Below are positions 37,350-45,259 of a stretch of 64,000 bases of DNA, piece after piece. The position numbers and the translations under genes were made by a program. The notes beneath the pieces are model-generated. The model searched no databases. It was not told the origin of the DNA and saw only the letters and a list, made by a program, of their open reading frames with translations. This stretch comes from Hellea sp. GTDB taxonomy: Bacteria; Pseudomonadota; Alphaproteobacteria; Caulobacterales; Maricaulaceae. The stretch spans positions 111,443 to 175,442 of the forward strand of contig JAOIVW010000003.1 of NCBI GenBank assembly GCA_028224375.1, read 5' to 3'. Positions within the stretch are counted from its first letter, which is position 1, and each line of letters starts with the position of its first letter.

Positions 37350-39515
37350 TTACGCTTGGAGCTCAAGCCGTTTCACGTTGACGAGCTTAAGCAATTCTGC
37401 CGCCGCCTTAGCATCGCATAAGGCGCGGTGATGGCTAGTCAGGTCAATCTCGAACTCACGACAAAGGTTCTTTAAGCTGTAGGATTTATAGCCCGGATAG
37501 AGCTTACGCATGGACGCGCAAGTACAGATTTTAGGATGGCGGAACTTACGGTCAAGACGGCGAAATTCCGACGATATAAATCCATAATCAAAATTGACAT
37601 TATGCGCAGCAAAAATAGCCTCTCCCATAAACGCTTTAAAACTGTCAGCGACCTCGTGAAAGAGCGGCGCCGTTCTAACCATATCTTGGGTAATCCCTGT
37701 TAGCCGCGTTATATTAGCCGGGATGGAGCGTTCGGGATTAAGCAGGCTTTGCCACTCATCAATGACTTCTCCGTTTTGTATTTTCACAGCCCCGATTTCA
37801 GTTACGCGGTGCAAACCAGAACGACCGCCTGTTGTCTCCACATCAACCACCACATAAACCTGACTTGGGTCAATAACCCAGTCTATACGCGTGATATCTG
37901 TTCGTAGGCCTGCCTTGCGCAGCTGCTGAATACGGGTGAGTTGATTGCGTCGGATAACATCACCCGAAGCCTTAATCTCAATAAAGCGAATACCGCCATC
38001 TTCCAGACACATCAAATCCGGGAAGCCGTCTTTCATGTTGCGAAAGTCTTGGGCCATGAGCCGCATAATTTGAATAAGCGCGTCTGGCGGCGCGTTTGTT
38101 ATCAGTGCTTTCACTTTCTCAACCGTGCGGCCATTCCAGCGAAATATCCCATTTGGCGTGTTATGATGTCGGCTGATTGTTTTAAGCAATTCGATAAATA
38201 CTGATTGCGGCTTGCGCAGGGTTACAAGCTTAGTCTCGATCTTTTCCTTGAGCGCGGGATAAAATGCGCCTGATTTCAAACCCGCGGGCATGCGCTCAAA
38301 ACTGTTATAAAGACCCGCCGACGTCTGGCCGTAAAGCTCTTCCCAAAATAGCAAACCAAACAACATGCGCCACATCATGTTTTCCGTGCGGTAAACCGTG
38401 AGCCCGCGCGCCTCATAATAGCGTTTCGCTGCGGCTTCAGGTTGATTGCGATAGGCTTCATCGAGGCTAATAAGCTCGCTGCCGCGCAAGATATCCGTGA
38501 CAAGGCTTGTGCGTTTCTTTTTAAACTTACGGCTATAAAAATCCTGCGCAAAATTATGCTCATCATCACTGCCAGGGTTATCGATAAGCTCCAGAAGACG
38601 TCTCTCCGTCCAAGTTTTTTCACCTTTGGCATATCGCAGGCGAATGACACGTTCATTACAAAGCGGCGTGTCGCTGCGCTCATAGAGCGTAAGCGCCGTT
38701 TGCGTATCCCCCAAACGCTCGGATAGCCCGCCAAGCTTTTGCAATAATTTATCGCGCGAGTGAGAGCTGACGGAACAATGTGCCTTGGGCCAATCCTCTA
38801 TGCTATCAATTAGAGCCGCGACATCACTATCTGTCCCATTTTTAACAAGGTGTAATCCATCGGCATAAAAATAGGCTGACTGAGCCTCTGCCCCCGTCTC
38901 AAACCTAGCGCCATAACTCTCTTTGAAGTCGGGTGTCTTGATGAGTCCTAAATCCCGAAGCGTGAAATTTTGCAGATTGGTTTCAATTTTTCCAAAATAA
39001 AGAAAGAGGCAGAATTTCAAAGCATTCTGACGAGACTGAACAATATAGCAGGGTTTAATGGTGGCCACAAAAAAGGGGATATGGGTTAGGGCGGCATCTA
39101 CGAGGACGGCTTTCTTCCATGAAACCCGATACGCGCTGGCACAGATGTGACGTGTCAGAAACGCTACCAGTTCTGCCTTAGAAAGCGCATTTAAAAATGA
39201 GGCGTAATCTGCTTCTTTGACAGACGACACAAATGCTAAGCCTTTCAAAATTTCACTTTGTTTGTCTAAATGCGGGATTTCCGCATAAGAGAGCTTATCT
39301 AGAGAAAAGACATTTCCCTTACGTCCTGCCAATCGCGCGTAAAGACATTGGGCTGGCACTGGCAGGGCCATAAAATCATTTATAAAATCTTTGTGCTCAT
39401 CTTGCAGCACATCATCATAACGCTTGGCCACAAATCTCAGCATCTCGCAGAAATTACTATGATAGTAATATTGCGGAAGGTCGGGCAGGGCGCGAGGTTT
39501 TCTTTGCGGCCTCAA
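37350..39515 (-). CDS. FAN1-like VRR nuclease fused to a DEDDh exonuclease
   Basis: A 721-residue protein. The N-terminal 150 residues carry FAN1-like text (LYARLAGRKGNVFSLDKLSY), followed by a helical, TPR-like middle. A VRR-NUC nuclease domain (about 430-545) has the PD-ExK site in GFPDLMCLEDGG...FIEIKASGD. The C-terminal domain (about 553-721) is a DnaQ-type 3'-5' exonuclease with DVETTG, AHNVNFDYGF and the final HHRALCDAKAA, so all DEDDh acidic residues and the histidine are present. In eukaryotes FAN1 unhooks interstrand crosslinks and flap structures. It overlaps the Y-family polymerase gene by four bases and is under the same SOS box. Confidence 0.85.
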   Translation of the reverse strand: MRPQRKPRALPDLPQYYYHSNFCEMLRFVAKRYDDVLQDEHKDFINDFMALPVPAQCLYARLAGRKGNVFSLDKLSYAEIPHLDKQSEILKGLAFVSSVKEADYASFLNALSKAELVAFLTRHICASAYRVSWKKAVLVDAALTHIPFFVATIKPCYIVQSRQNALKFCLFLYFGKIETNLQNFTLRDLGLIKTPDFKESYGARFETGAEAQSAYFYADGLHLVKNGTDSDVAALIDSIEDWPKAHCSVSSHSRDKLLQKLGGLSERLGDTQTALTLYERSDTPLCNERVIRLRYAKGEKTWTERRLLELIDNPGSDDEHNFAQDFYSRKFKKKRTSLVTDILRGSELISLDEAYRNQPEAAAKRYYEARGLTVYRTENMMWRMLFGLLFWEELYGQTSAGLYNSFERMPAGLKSGAFYPALKEKIETKLVTLRKPQSVFIELLKTISRHHNTPNGIFRWNGRTVEKVKALITNAPPDALIQIMRLMAQDFRNMKDGFPDLMCLEDGGIRFIEIKASGDVIRRNQLTRIQQLRKAGLRTDITRIDWVIDPSQVYVVVDVETTGGRSGLHRVTEIGAVKIQNGEVIDEWQSLLNPERSIPANITRLTGITQDMVRTAPLFHEVADSFKAFMGEAIFAAHNVNFDYGFISSEFRRLDRKFRHPKICTCASMRKLYPGYKSYSLKNLCREFEIDLTSHHRALCDAKAAAELLKLVNVKRLELQA

Positions 39516-40750
39516 AAGAAATCCTCCGCATCAGGAACGCGGCCAAAGGCGATTTTCGCGCCTGCATATCCACCCGGAATTTTATGACGCGGGCCCAGAT
39601 GGATAACCGCTTTTTTTTCTTTGCGGTTAAAGCTGTCCATGACATCGGTGAGCGTGTCCCAATCCCGCGTGTCTTGGTCTTCGAACAAATCCCGTCCGCG
39701 TTCTGTGGGCAGGGCGATTTTATGCAGCATGACATAGACCCCTGCGAGGCGTTTAGGCTGCATCTCAGCCACCCCGCGATCATAAAGCTTATGCATATGT
39801 TTTAGAAAACTATGGTCATCGCGGCAGGGCGCAAATTGTGTCTCGCCCGTCCAGCGCTGCTTATCCTGTAATCTTAATGACACGGACATAGCCCCCGCTG
39901 TGTAATTCTCGCGGCGCAAGCGGTTAGCGGCTTTTACTGTAAGAAGGCGCAAGCAATCAACGGCGCGCTTGGGGTCTTTGAATTCCCCCGAGAGCACGCG
40001 GCTATGGCCGAACATCCGCCGCGTCGTAGGCGGGCGTTCAACGCGGTGACCATGAAGCTGCGCCCACATACGCTCGCCTTCAACGCTACCCCAAATCGCG
40101 CGGGCATGTTTAGCTGAAATATTCCAAAAGTCCTCAACGGATAAAATGCCTGCCGCGTTGAGGCGCTTTTCCATACCCGTCGAGATGCCGGGCAAATCGG
40201 AAAGTTTAAGACCCAAAAGCGGGCCGGGCAGATCTTCGGCGCGCAGCATAACAAAGCCATTGGGCTTTTCGAGCTCAGCGGCGACTTTAGCTAAAAACTG
40301 ATTAGGGGCCAAACCAATGGACGGCGTAACATAGGCGCCGATATTTCTGCGCAGACCATTTTGAATGTCCAGACCGATTTCATAGGCGCGCTCACGCTCT
40401 CGGCCTATCAATTGGCATTCCATCTCATCAATGGACCAAACTTTCTTGACCGGCACATGCCGGTTTATTTCGTCGATAATCCTTTGATGAATATCGACAT
40501 AAACATCAGGCCGCGCCACACGAATAGCAATATCGGGGCAAGCCTCTCTCGCCTCGGACACACGCATCCCGCGGGTAATGCCTGCGCGCTTGGCCATATA
40601 GCACCGTGTGATAAGGGCGGAATGCTCTGACCCCAAAGCCGTCACCCCAACAGGGCGCGAGCGAATGGCAGGTTCAATCTGCTTTTCGACATTAGCGAAG
40701 AACGCATCAAAATCGATATAGAGTGAATTTATAGAGCAGGGCGGTTGCAT
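39512..40750 (-). CDS. Y-family (DinB-like) translesion DNA polymerase
   Basis: A 412-residue Y-family polymerase. The catalytic aspartates lie in YIDFDAFFANVE (Asp13, Asp15) and the SIDE motif is at 106-109 (VWSIDEME); the LSDLPGISTGMEKRLNAAG helix-hairpin-helix and a little-finger region follow. The text after SIDE (MECQLIGRE) differs from the usual AFLD/AYLD of DinB and UmuC, so this is a distinct subgroup. AAGGA precedes the ATG. It is the first gene of the operon with the FAN1-like nuclease, behind a perfect alphaproteobacterial LexA site. Confidence 0.87.
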   Translation of the reverse strand: MQPPCSINSLYIDFDAFFANVEKQIEPAIRSRPVGVTALGSEHSALITRCYMAKRAGITRGMRVSEAREACPDIAIRVARPDVYVDIHQRIIDEINRHVPVKKVWSIDEMECQLIGRERERAYEIGLDIQNGLRRNIGAYVTPSIGLAPNQFLAKVAAELEKPNGFVMLRAEDLPGPLLGLKLSDLPGISTGMEKRLNAAGILSVEDFWNISAKHARAIWGSVEGERMWAQLHGHRVERPPTTRRMFGHSRVLSGEFKDPKRAVDCLRLLTVKAANRLRRENYTAGAMSVSLRLQDKQRWTGETQFAPCRDDHSFLKHMHKLYDRGVAEMQPKRLAGVYVMLHKIALPTERGRDLFEDQDTRDWDTLTDVMDSFNRKEKKAVIHLGPRHKIPGGYAGAKIAFGRVPDAEDFF

Positions 40751-40768
40751 ATCATGTCCTTAAGTTAA

Positions 40769-40783
40769 GAACATAAAGCGAAC
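40769..40783 (-). promoter_or_regulatory. LexA/SOS operator (GTTC-N7-GTTC)
   Basis: On the minus strand, GTTC-GCTTTAT-GTTC exactly matches the alphaproteobacterial LexA box. It lies 19 bases before the polymerase start codon, the normal place for a repressor site, so the polymerase-nuclease operon is expected to be induced by DNA damage. Confidence 0.85.
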
Positions 40784-40875
40784 ATTAATCGGCGTCTAGA
40801 CCAATATCGAAAAACACGTAAAATTATTTTGCACGGTCTTTATATATAGTGGGGATATATAGTGACGAGACTTAG

Positions 40876-40965
40876 TGGCGGGCGGGGAGGGATTCGAACC
40901 CCCGATGGAGTTGCCCCCATGCCGGTTTTCAAGACCGGTGCATTCAACCACTCTGCCACCCACCC
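40876..40965 (-). tRNA. tRNA-Ser (anticodon UGA)
   Basis: A 90-base type II tRNA with encoded CCA. The acceptor stem GGGTGGG pairs with CCCGCCC, with G as discriminator. The anticodon stem CCGGT / ACCGG encloses the loop CTTGAAA, giving anticodon TGA. A long variable arm follows (GCATGGGGGCAACTCCATC), and the T arm is GGGGG-TTCGAAT-CCCTC. These features identify serine tRNA reading UCA and related codons. Confidence 0.95.
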
Positions 40966-40994
40966 GCAAAAGTAAGTTTGGTTGTGCGGCGTTG

Positions 40995-41023
40995 GCTCTA
41001 AAATGTTTTTGGGGCTTGTTCAA
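40995..41023 (-). promoter_or_regulatory. Probable promoter of tRNA-Ser
   Basis: On the minus strand TTGAAC, 17 bases, TAGAGC, located about 30 bases before the 5' end of the tRNA. The -35 fits well; the -10 is weak. Confidence 0.4.
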
Positions 41024-41073
41024 GCCGTTTCTGGCTTTGGAATCAGAAAAAGTCACACGCGTCGCTATCCACG

Positions 41074-41136
41074 TTAACCGCTCATCAACCCTGAAAAAAA
41101 ACCACTCATTAAGCGTGTTACCTAACCTCGATTTAA
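41074..41136 (+). promoter_or_regulatory. Two possible CtrA half-matching sites upstream of rlpA
   Basis: TTAA-N7-TCAA (41074-41088) and CTAA-N7-TTAA (41122-41136) each differ by one base from the CtrA consensus TTAA-N7-TTAA. They lie in the 290-base space between tRNA-Ser and the rlpA-like gene, which otherwise holds only promoter-like A/T-rich sequence. Such sites occur by chance fairly often. Confidence 0.28.
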
Positions 41137-41256
41137 AGATGTTCGTTTAGCTTAATAATCAACGAAGATACGAACCTTCCGTCAGAGAAGATCGATTTTC
41201 AGGTGAAATTGGTAGGCCGCTCATAAGAAGTGTGCTCCTAGATAAGGCGAGTGAAT

Positions 41257-42315
41257 ATGTTGAAGTTTAAGCGTGATGTGAAAAAAGTAACTTTGGTGAT
41301 AGCAGGCGCAAGTTTAGCGCTAGGGACAACGGCTTGTAGTACGACTAAAACAACGAAAGTCGCTCAATCAGCGCCCATCACATATAAAGTAGGTCATGGC
41401 TCTGCAAAATATGCGTCAACCGCCATGCCAAGCCGCGTGGCTTCGAACTCACCTTATATTTCAATGCGCCCAACATCGCCGCGAGTCGCTATTCCTCATG
41501 TCTCTGCCCCAGCACCTCGTGCGTCTGCCCCTATGCTCGACCAAAGCCGGATTGACCGCGACCTCTACAAGCATCAGAAAGTCGGCAAGCGCTATACTGT
41601 CTTGGGGCAATCTTACACACCGCGTCACGATCCTGATTATGACGTTGAAGGTATGGCCTCTTGGTATGGTGATAAGTATCACGGCAAACCAACGGCTACA
41701 GGCGAAATTTTTAATAAAAACGCCATGACAGCGGCTCATAAAACTCTGCCGCTCAACTCAATGCTATATGTCACAAACCTAGAAAATGGCAAAAGCCTTA
41801 TGGTTCGCTTAAATGATCGCGGCCCATTTGTTGGAAACCGTATCATTGATTTGTCTGAAGCAGCTGCAGAAGCTCTCGGAACTAAAGGTCAAGGCCTTGG
41901 CAAAGTCCGCGTCCAATATGCCGGACCCGCAGACCCAATGGCGGCTAAAGGAAGCGTTCCTGCGCCTCAACCGCAATATGACAGCATTCCGCAAATCGCC
42001 CAAGCGCCGCAGCCTGTTGCGCCGACGCCTCCAGCTCAGGAATATCGTCCTCTGCGTCAACAGCCTATGGCTCAAGCGCCTGCGCCTTACACAGCCCCGC
42101 AAATGGCTGAACGTGAAGACTATCCAACACCGCGCGTCTCTGCCCCTGTGCCAGCGCCGATTGCGCCTCAAGCTCCGCAAGCTGTCGCGCCGCAACTCGA
42201 ACCTGAAGATGGCGGACAAGTGACGTTGACAATTAAAGGTCCGATACACCTCGCCGATCATAACCAGAATACTGCACAACCACGCCTTATTAAAGAGCGT
42301 TTGGAAACAAAATAA
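41257..42315 (+). CDS. rlpA: RlpA-like septal lytic transglycosylase lipoprotein
   Basis: A 352-residue lipoprotein (lipobox LGTTAC, Cys27) with a double-psi beta-barrel RlpA domain around residues 130-220. EGMASWYGDKYHGKPTATGE and VRLNDRGPFVGNRIIDLSEAAAEALG carry the catalytic-type Asp and His. The C-terminal third is a Pro/Ala/Gln-rich low-complexity tail rather than the SPOR domain that usually targets RlpA to septal denuded glycan. I chose the ATG at 41257 with AAGGCGA seven bases upstream; the GTG at 41251 is too close to that site. A strong terminator follows. Confidence 0.88.
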   Translation: MLKFKRDVKKVTLVIAGASLALGTTACSTTKTTKVAQSAPITYKVGHGSAKYASTAMPSRVASNSPYISMRPTSPRVAIPHVSAPAPRASAPMLDQSRIDRDLYKHQKVGKRYTVLGQSYTPRHDPDYDVEGMASWYGDKYHGKPTATGEIFNKNAMTAAHKTLPLNSMLYVTNLENGKSLMVRLNDRGPFVGNRIIDLSEAAAEALGTKGQGLGKVRVQYAGPADPMAAKGSVPAPQPQYDSIPQIAQAPQPVAPTPPAQEYRPLRQQPMAQAPAPYTAPQMAEREDYPTPRVSAPVPAPIAPQAPQAVAPQLEPEDGGQVTLTIKGPIHLADHNQNTAQPRLIKERLETK

Positions 42316-42363
42316 AGCCAGCAGGTGGGCTTGTTCCCGCCACAAAGCTAAGGCATTCATACT

Positions 42364-42387
42364 GGGCACCTTCGGGTGCCCTTTTTT
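42364..42387 (+). terminator. Intrinsic terminator after rlpA
   Basis: Stem GGGCACC-TTCG-GGTGCCC followed by six T. It separates the rlpA-like gene from the dac-tmk-holB operon, which must therefore have its own promoter. Confidence 0.92.
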
Positions 42388-42409
42388 GATTCTATGGTAT
42401 AGGTTTGTT

Positions 42410-43552
42410 GTGTATCGTCTTTCTTTAGCTTTTCTCTGTCTTGCATTTACGCTTCCGGCGGCCGCGCAAGATAGCAGTTTTACGACCAAAGCCCCGCATG
42501 TTGTGATTATGGATTTTGAAACGGGCGAGGTTTTGTTTGAGAAAGATGCGCGTGAGCCTATGGCGCCTGCCTCTATGACGAAAATCATGACAGCCAATAT
42601 GATTTTCGAAGCTCTGGAAAATGGAACTATCACACTGGATACAGAATTTAGGGTCAGCGAGGAAGCTTGGCGGCGAGGCGGCGCAGCGTCAGGGTCGTCA
42701 ACCATGTATCTTGATGTAAAATCGGTGGTTCGCGTCGAAGACCTTATCAGAGGCATTATTATTCAATCTGGAAATGATGCCTGTATCGTTATGGCGGAGG
42801 GATTGGCAGGGTCTGAAACGGCTTTTGCAGATAAGATGACAGCGCGGGCGCGCGAGATAGGTTTAACAACCGCAACATTTCGTAATGCAACAGGCTGGCC
42901 GGACCCTGAACATAATATCAGCGCCTATGATTTGGCGCAATTGGCGCAATATATGATTACAAACCATCCTGAATATTATCCGATCTATAGTGAGCGTAAT
43001 TTTACATGGAACGGCATTCGGCAAGGTAATCGTAATCCGCTGCTTGGGAAATTTACAGGGGCGGATGGTCTAAAAACCGGTAGTACATCCGTATCAGGTT
43101 ACGGTCTTGTCGGCTCTGCAAAGCGCGGTGATGATCGCCGCATCATCGTGATTAATGGCTTAGCCAATAAACAAGAACGCAGTGATGTCGCCAACCGCCT
43201 CATGGGCGCTGCTTTTGACCAATTTAAAGTCTATGACCTCTACGAAAAAGATGATGTCATCGGAAAGGTCGATGTCTTCATGGGCAAGGCTGAAAGCGTG
43301 GACGTTAAAATTGATGAAAAGATTGTCACGGGCCTCTATCGGGGCGACCGGTCTAAAATCAGCTCAAAAATGACATTCAAAACGGTGACGGCGCCTGTTG
43401 CGGCAGGGGACCATATTGCGGATATGGTGATTTCGGTCCCCGGGCGCGATGACCGCACTGTACCTTTATTGGCGATGAATGATGTCAAAGCCAAATCCGC
43501 CCTTGGGAAAGCCTGGGCCGTCTTACTTAGAAAAATTCGGGGAGAGTCATGA
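42410..43552 (+). CDS. dacC: D-alanyl-D-alanine carboxypeptidase (class C-like, S11)
   Basis: A 380-residue low-molecular-weight penicillin-binding protein that trims the terminal D-Ala of peptidoglycan stem peptides. The signal peptide is YRLSLAFLCLAFTLPAAAQ. The three active-site motifs are SMTK (PASMTKIMTA), SGN (IQSGNDACI) and KTG (DGLKTGSTS). A C-terminal beta-rich domain with an amphipathic end helix follows, probably resting on the inner membrane. I chose the GTG at 42410; an upstream TTG at 42386 lies inside the terminator T-run. The stop overlaps tmk by four bases. Confidence 0.93.
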   Translation: MYRLSLAFLCLAFTLPAAAQDSSFTTKAPHVVIMDFETGEVLFEKDAREPMAPASMTKIMTANMIFEALENGTITLDTEFRVSEEAWRRGGAASGSSTMYLDVKSVVRVEDLIRGIIIQSGNDACIVMAEGLAGSETAFADKMTARAREIGLTTATFRNATGWPDPEHNISAYDLAQLAQYMITNHPEYYPIYSERNFTWNGIRQGNRNPLLGKFTGADGLKTGSTSVSGYGLVGSAKRGDDRRIIVINGLANKQERSDVANRLMGAAFDQFKVYDLYEKDDVIGKVDVFMGKAESVDVKIDEKIVTGLYRGDRSKISSKMTFKTVTAPVAAGDHIADMVISVPGRDDRTVPLLAMNDVKAKSALGKAWAVLLRKIRGES

Positions 43553-44205
43553 AGCCGGGACAATTTATAACATTTGAAGGCGGCGAGGGCGCAGGCAAGA
43601 CGACCCAAGCCAAAATGCTGGTAGAGGCCTTAGAAGGCGCTGGCATTGAAACACTTATGACGCGCGAGCCTGGCGGGACTTTTGGAGCTGAAGCTATTCG
43701 CGATTTGGTGTTAGAAGGCACCTCTGATCGTTGGTCCGGCATGACAGAATTACTGCTTATGTATGCCGCGCGGCTCGACCACGTCGAAAAACTTATCAAG
43801 CCTGCTTTAGAGCGCGGTGTTTGGGTGATTTGTGATCGCTTCTCGGACTCCAGCCTAGCTTATCAAGGCTATGCGAGGGGGCTAGGACCCGACAAAGTTG
43901 AAGCTCTACATGCTGCCGTTATGAACGAGTTCGAGCCTGACCTCACAATCCTATTTGATATAGACCCTATCTTAGCGCAAAAACGTGTAGAAACGCGGGG
44001 CGAGAACCTCTCCCGTTTTGACGCAGAATCCATTGCCTTTCATAACACATTAAGAGATGCCTTTTTGAACATTGCCAAGGACAATCCGAAACGTGTCTTC
44101 ACAGTTGATGCCGCGGCCTCACGTGATGGGGTACAGACCCGAATTCTTTTCGCTGTGACCCAAAAATATCCTGAACTCGCTGGTAAGCTGGGCAGCAGTG
44201 CGTAA
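43549..44205 (+). CDS. tmk: Thymidylate kinase
   Basis: A 218-residue dTMP kinase. The P-loop is FEGGEGAGKTTQ, the DR(F/Y) motif is VICDRFSDSSLAYQG, and the TREPGGT block binds dTMP. It converts dTMP to dTDP in DNA precursor synthesis. Its start overlaps dacC and its 3' end overlaps the holB start by eight bases, in the conserved alphaproteobacterial order dac-tmk-holB-tatD. Confidence 0.96.
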   Translation: MKPGQFITFEGGEGAGKTTQAKMLVEALEGAGIETLMTREPGGTFGAEAIRDLVLEGTSDRWSGMTELLLMYAARLDHVEKLIKPALERGVWVICDRFSDSSLAYQGYARGLGPDKVEALHAAVMNEFEPDLTILFDIDPILAQKRVETRGENLSRFDAESIAFHNTLRDAFLNIAKDNPKRVFTVDAAASRDGVQTRILFAVTQKYPELAGKLGSSA

Positions 44206-45259
44206 GACAGAAATAGAAGAATACCCCGAAGCTGACCGCGCGCCGGGATGTCCGCATCCGCGCGAGACTTATGATTTGATTGGGCATAGCGAGGCCGAGA
44301 CGCGCTTCCTAGATGCGCAAGCTTCAGGCCGTCTGCATCATGCTTGGCTCATTACAGGCGCGCCGGGTGTCGGCAAAGCCACCTTAGCTTACCGCATGAC
44401 TAGGCACATATTAGGCGGCACATCTTTACTGACCACAAGCATGAATGTTCCGCAAAGCGACCCTGTTGCGCAAAGGATTGAAAGTCTCGGCCACGGAAAC
44501 TTCATGCTCTTGCGCCGCCCTTATGATTTCAAGCTCAAGAAAGTTCGCACCGAAATACCCGTGGATGATGTTCGTGCTATGGGAAAGTTTTTCCAAGGCA
44601 CAGCCGCAGAAGATAAGAGCTGGCGTGTTTGCTTAATCGATACGGCGGATGATTTAAACCGTAATTCAGAAAATGCGATTTTAAAGATATTGGAAGAGCC
44701 GCCTGAAAAAGCTATGATAATTCTGCTCTCCTCAGCGCCGGGGCGCTTGCTGCCAACCATCCGCTCTCGCTGTATGCATTTGCCGCTGCGCGCCGTTCCA
44801 GAGGACCAGATTAAACCGTGGCTACGCGAGCGTATCGACGCGCCGGATCAAATTATTGATGCCGCCGTTAAGCTCTCTCGCGGAGGGCCCGGCAAAGCTA
44901 TTGCGCTGGCGCAAAATGCGGATAGCGTCTTGAAGCCTCTGACGGGGTTCTTGAGCAGCCTTGACCGTTCCAACTCAAAAATGGACCACATCTTATCAAA
45001 TAGCCTCGCCGCGCAAAATGCAGGAGCCTCGCGCAAACTATTCTGGGAGGCGCTTCAAGATATCTTGCAGGCCCAATCCGTCTTTACTGTCACGGGTGAA
45101 TGGCACGGCGCGTTTAAGCCGCTACCCGTGTCTAAGCCGCCTGAAGTCTGGCAGAAATTATGGGATAAGGTTGGGAACATGCAGCGCATTGAAGCCGCCA
45201 TTAACATGGATAAGAAGACTGTCATGTCAGATACCTTATCCGCGATAAGAGCCGCCTGA
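44198..45259 (+). CDS. holB: DNA polymerase III delta-prime subunit
   Basis: A 353-residue AAA+ clamp-loader subunit. The Walker A variant is ITGAPGVGKATLAYRM, the sensor/Walker B region is VCLIDTADDLNRNSENAILKILEEPP, and sensor 1 SS follows (LLSSAPGRLLPTIRSRC). It starts with GTG within the tmk reading frame, and the tatD start overlaps its stop by one base. It loads the beta clamp with the tau/gamma and delta subunits. Confidence 0.93.
   Translation: MRKTEIEEYPEADRAPGCPHPRETYDLIGHSEAETRFLDAQASGRLHHAWLITGAPGVGKATLAYRMTRHILGGTSLLTTSMNVPQSDPVAQRIESLGHGNFMLLRRPYDFKLKKVRTEIPVDDVRAMGKFFQGTAAEDKSWRVCLIDTADDLNRNSENAILKILEEPPEKAMIILLSSAPGRLLPTIRSRCMHLPLRAVPEDQIKPWLRERIDAPDQIIDAAVKLSRGGPGKAIALAQNADSVLKPLTGFLSSLDRSNSKMDHILSNSLAAQNAGASRKLFWEALQDILQAQSVFTVTGEWHGAFKPLPVSKPPEVWQKLWDKVGNMQRIEAAINMDKKTVMSDTLSAIRAA

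Noticed and set aside
41809..42756. A 315-codon frame on the minus strand across the rlpA-dacC junction
   Set aside because: It is antisense to the well-supported rlpA and dacC genes, crosses a strong terminator, and its product (very Arg-rich, no family text) looks like a shadow of the Pro/Ala-rich coding strand.
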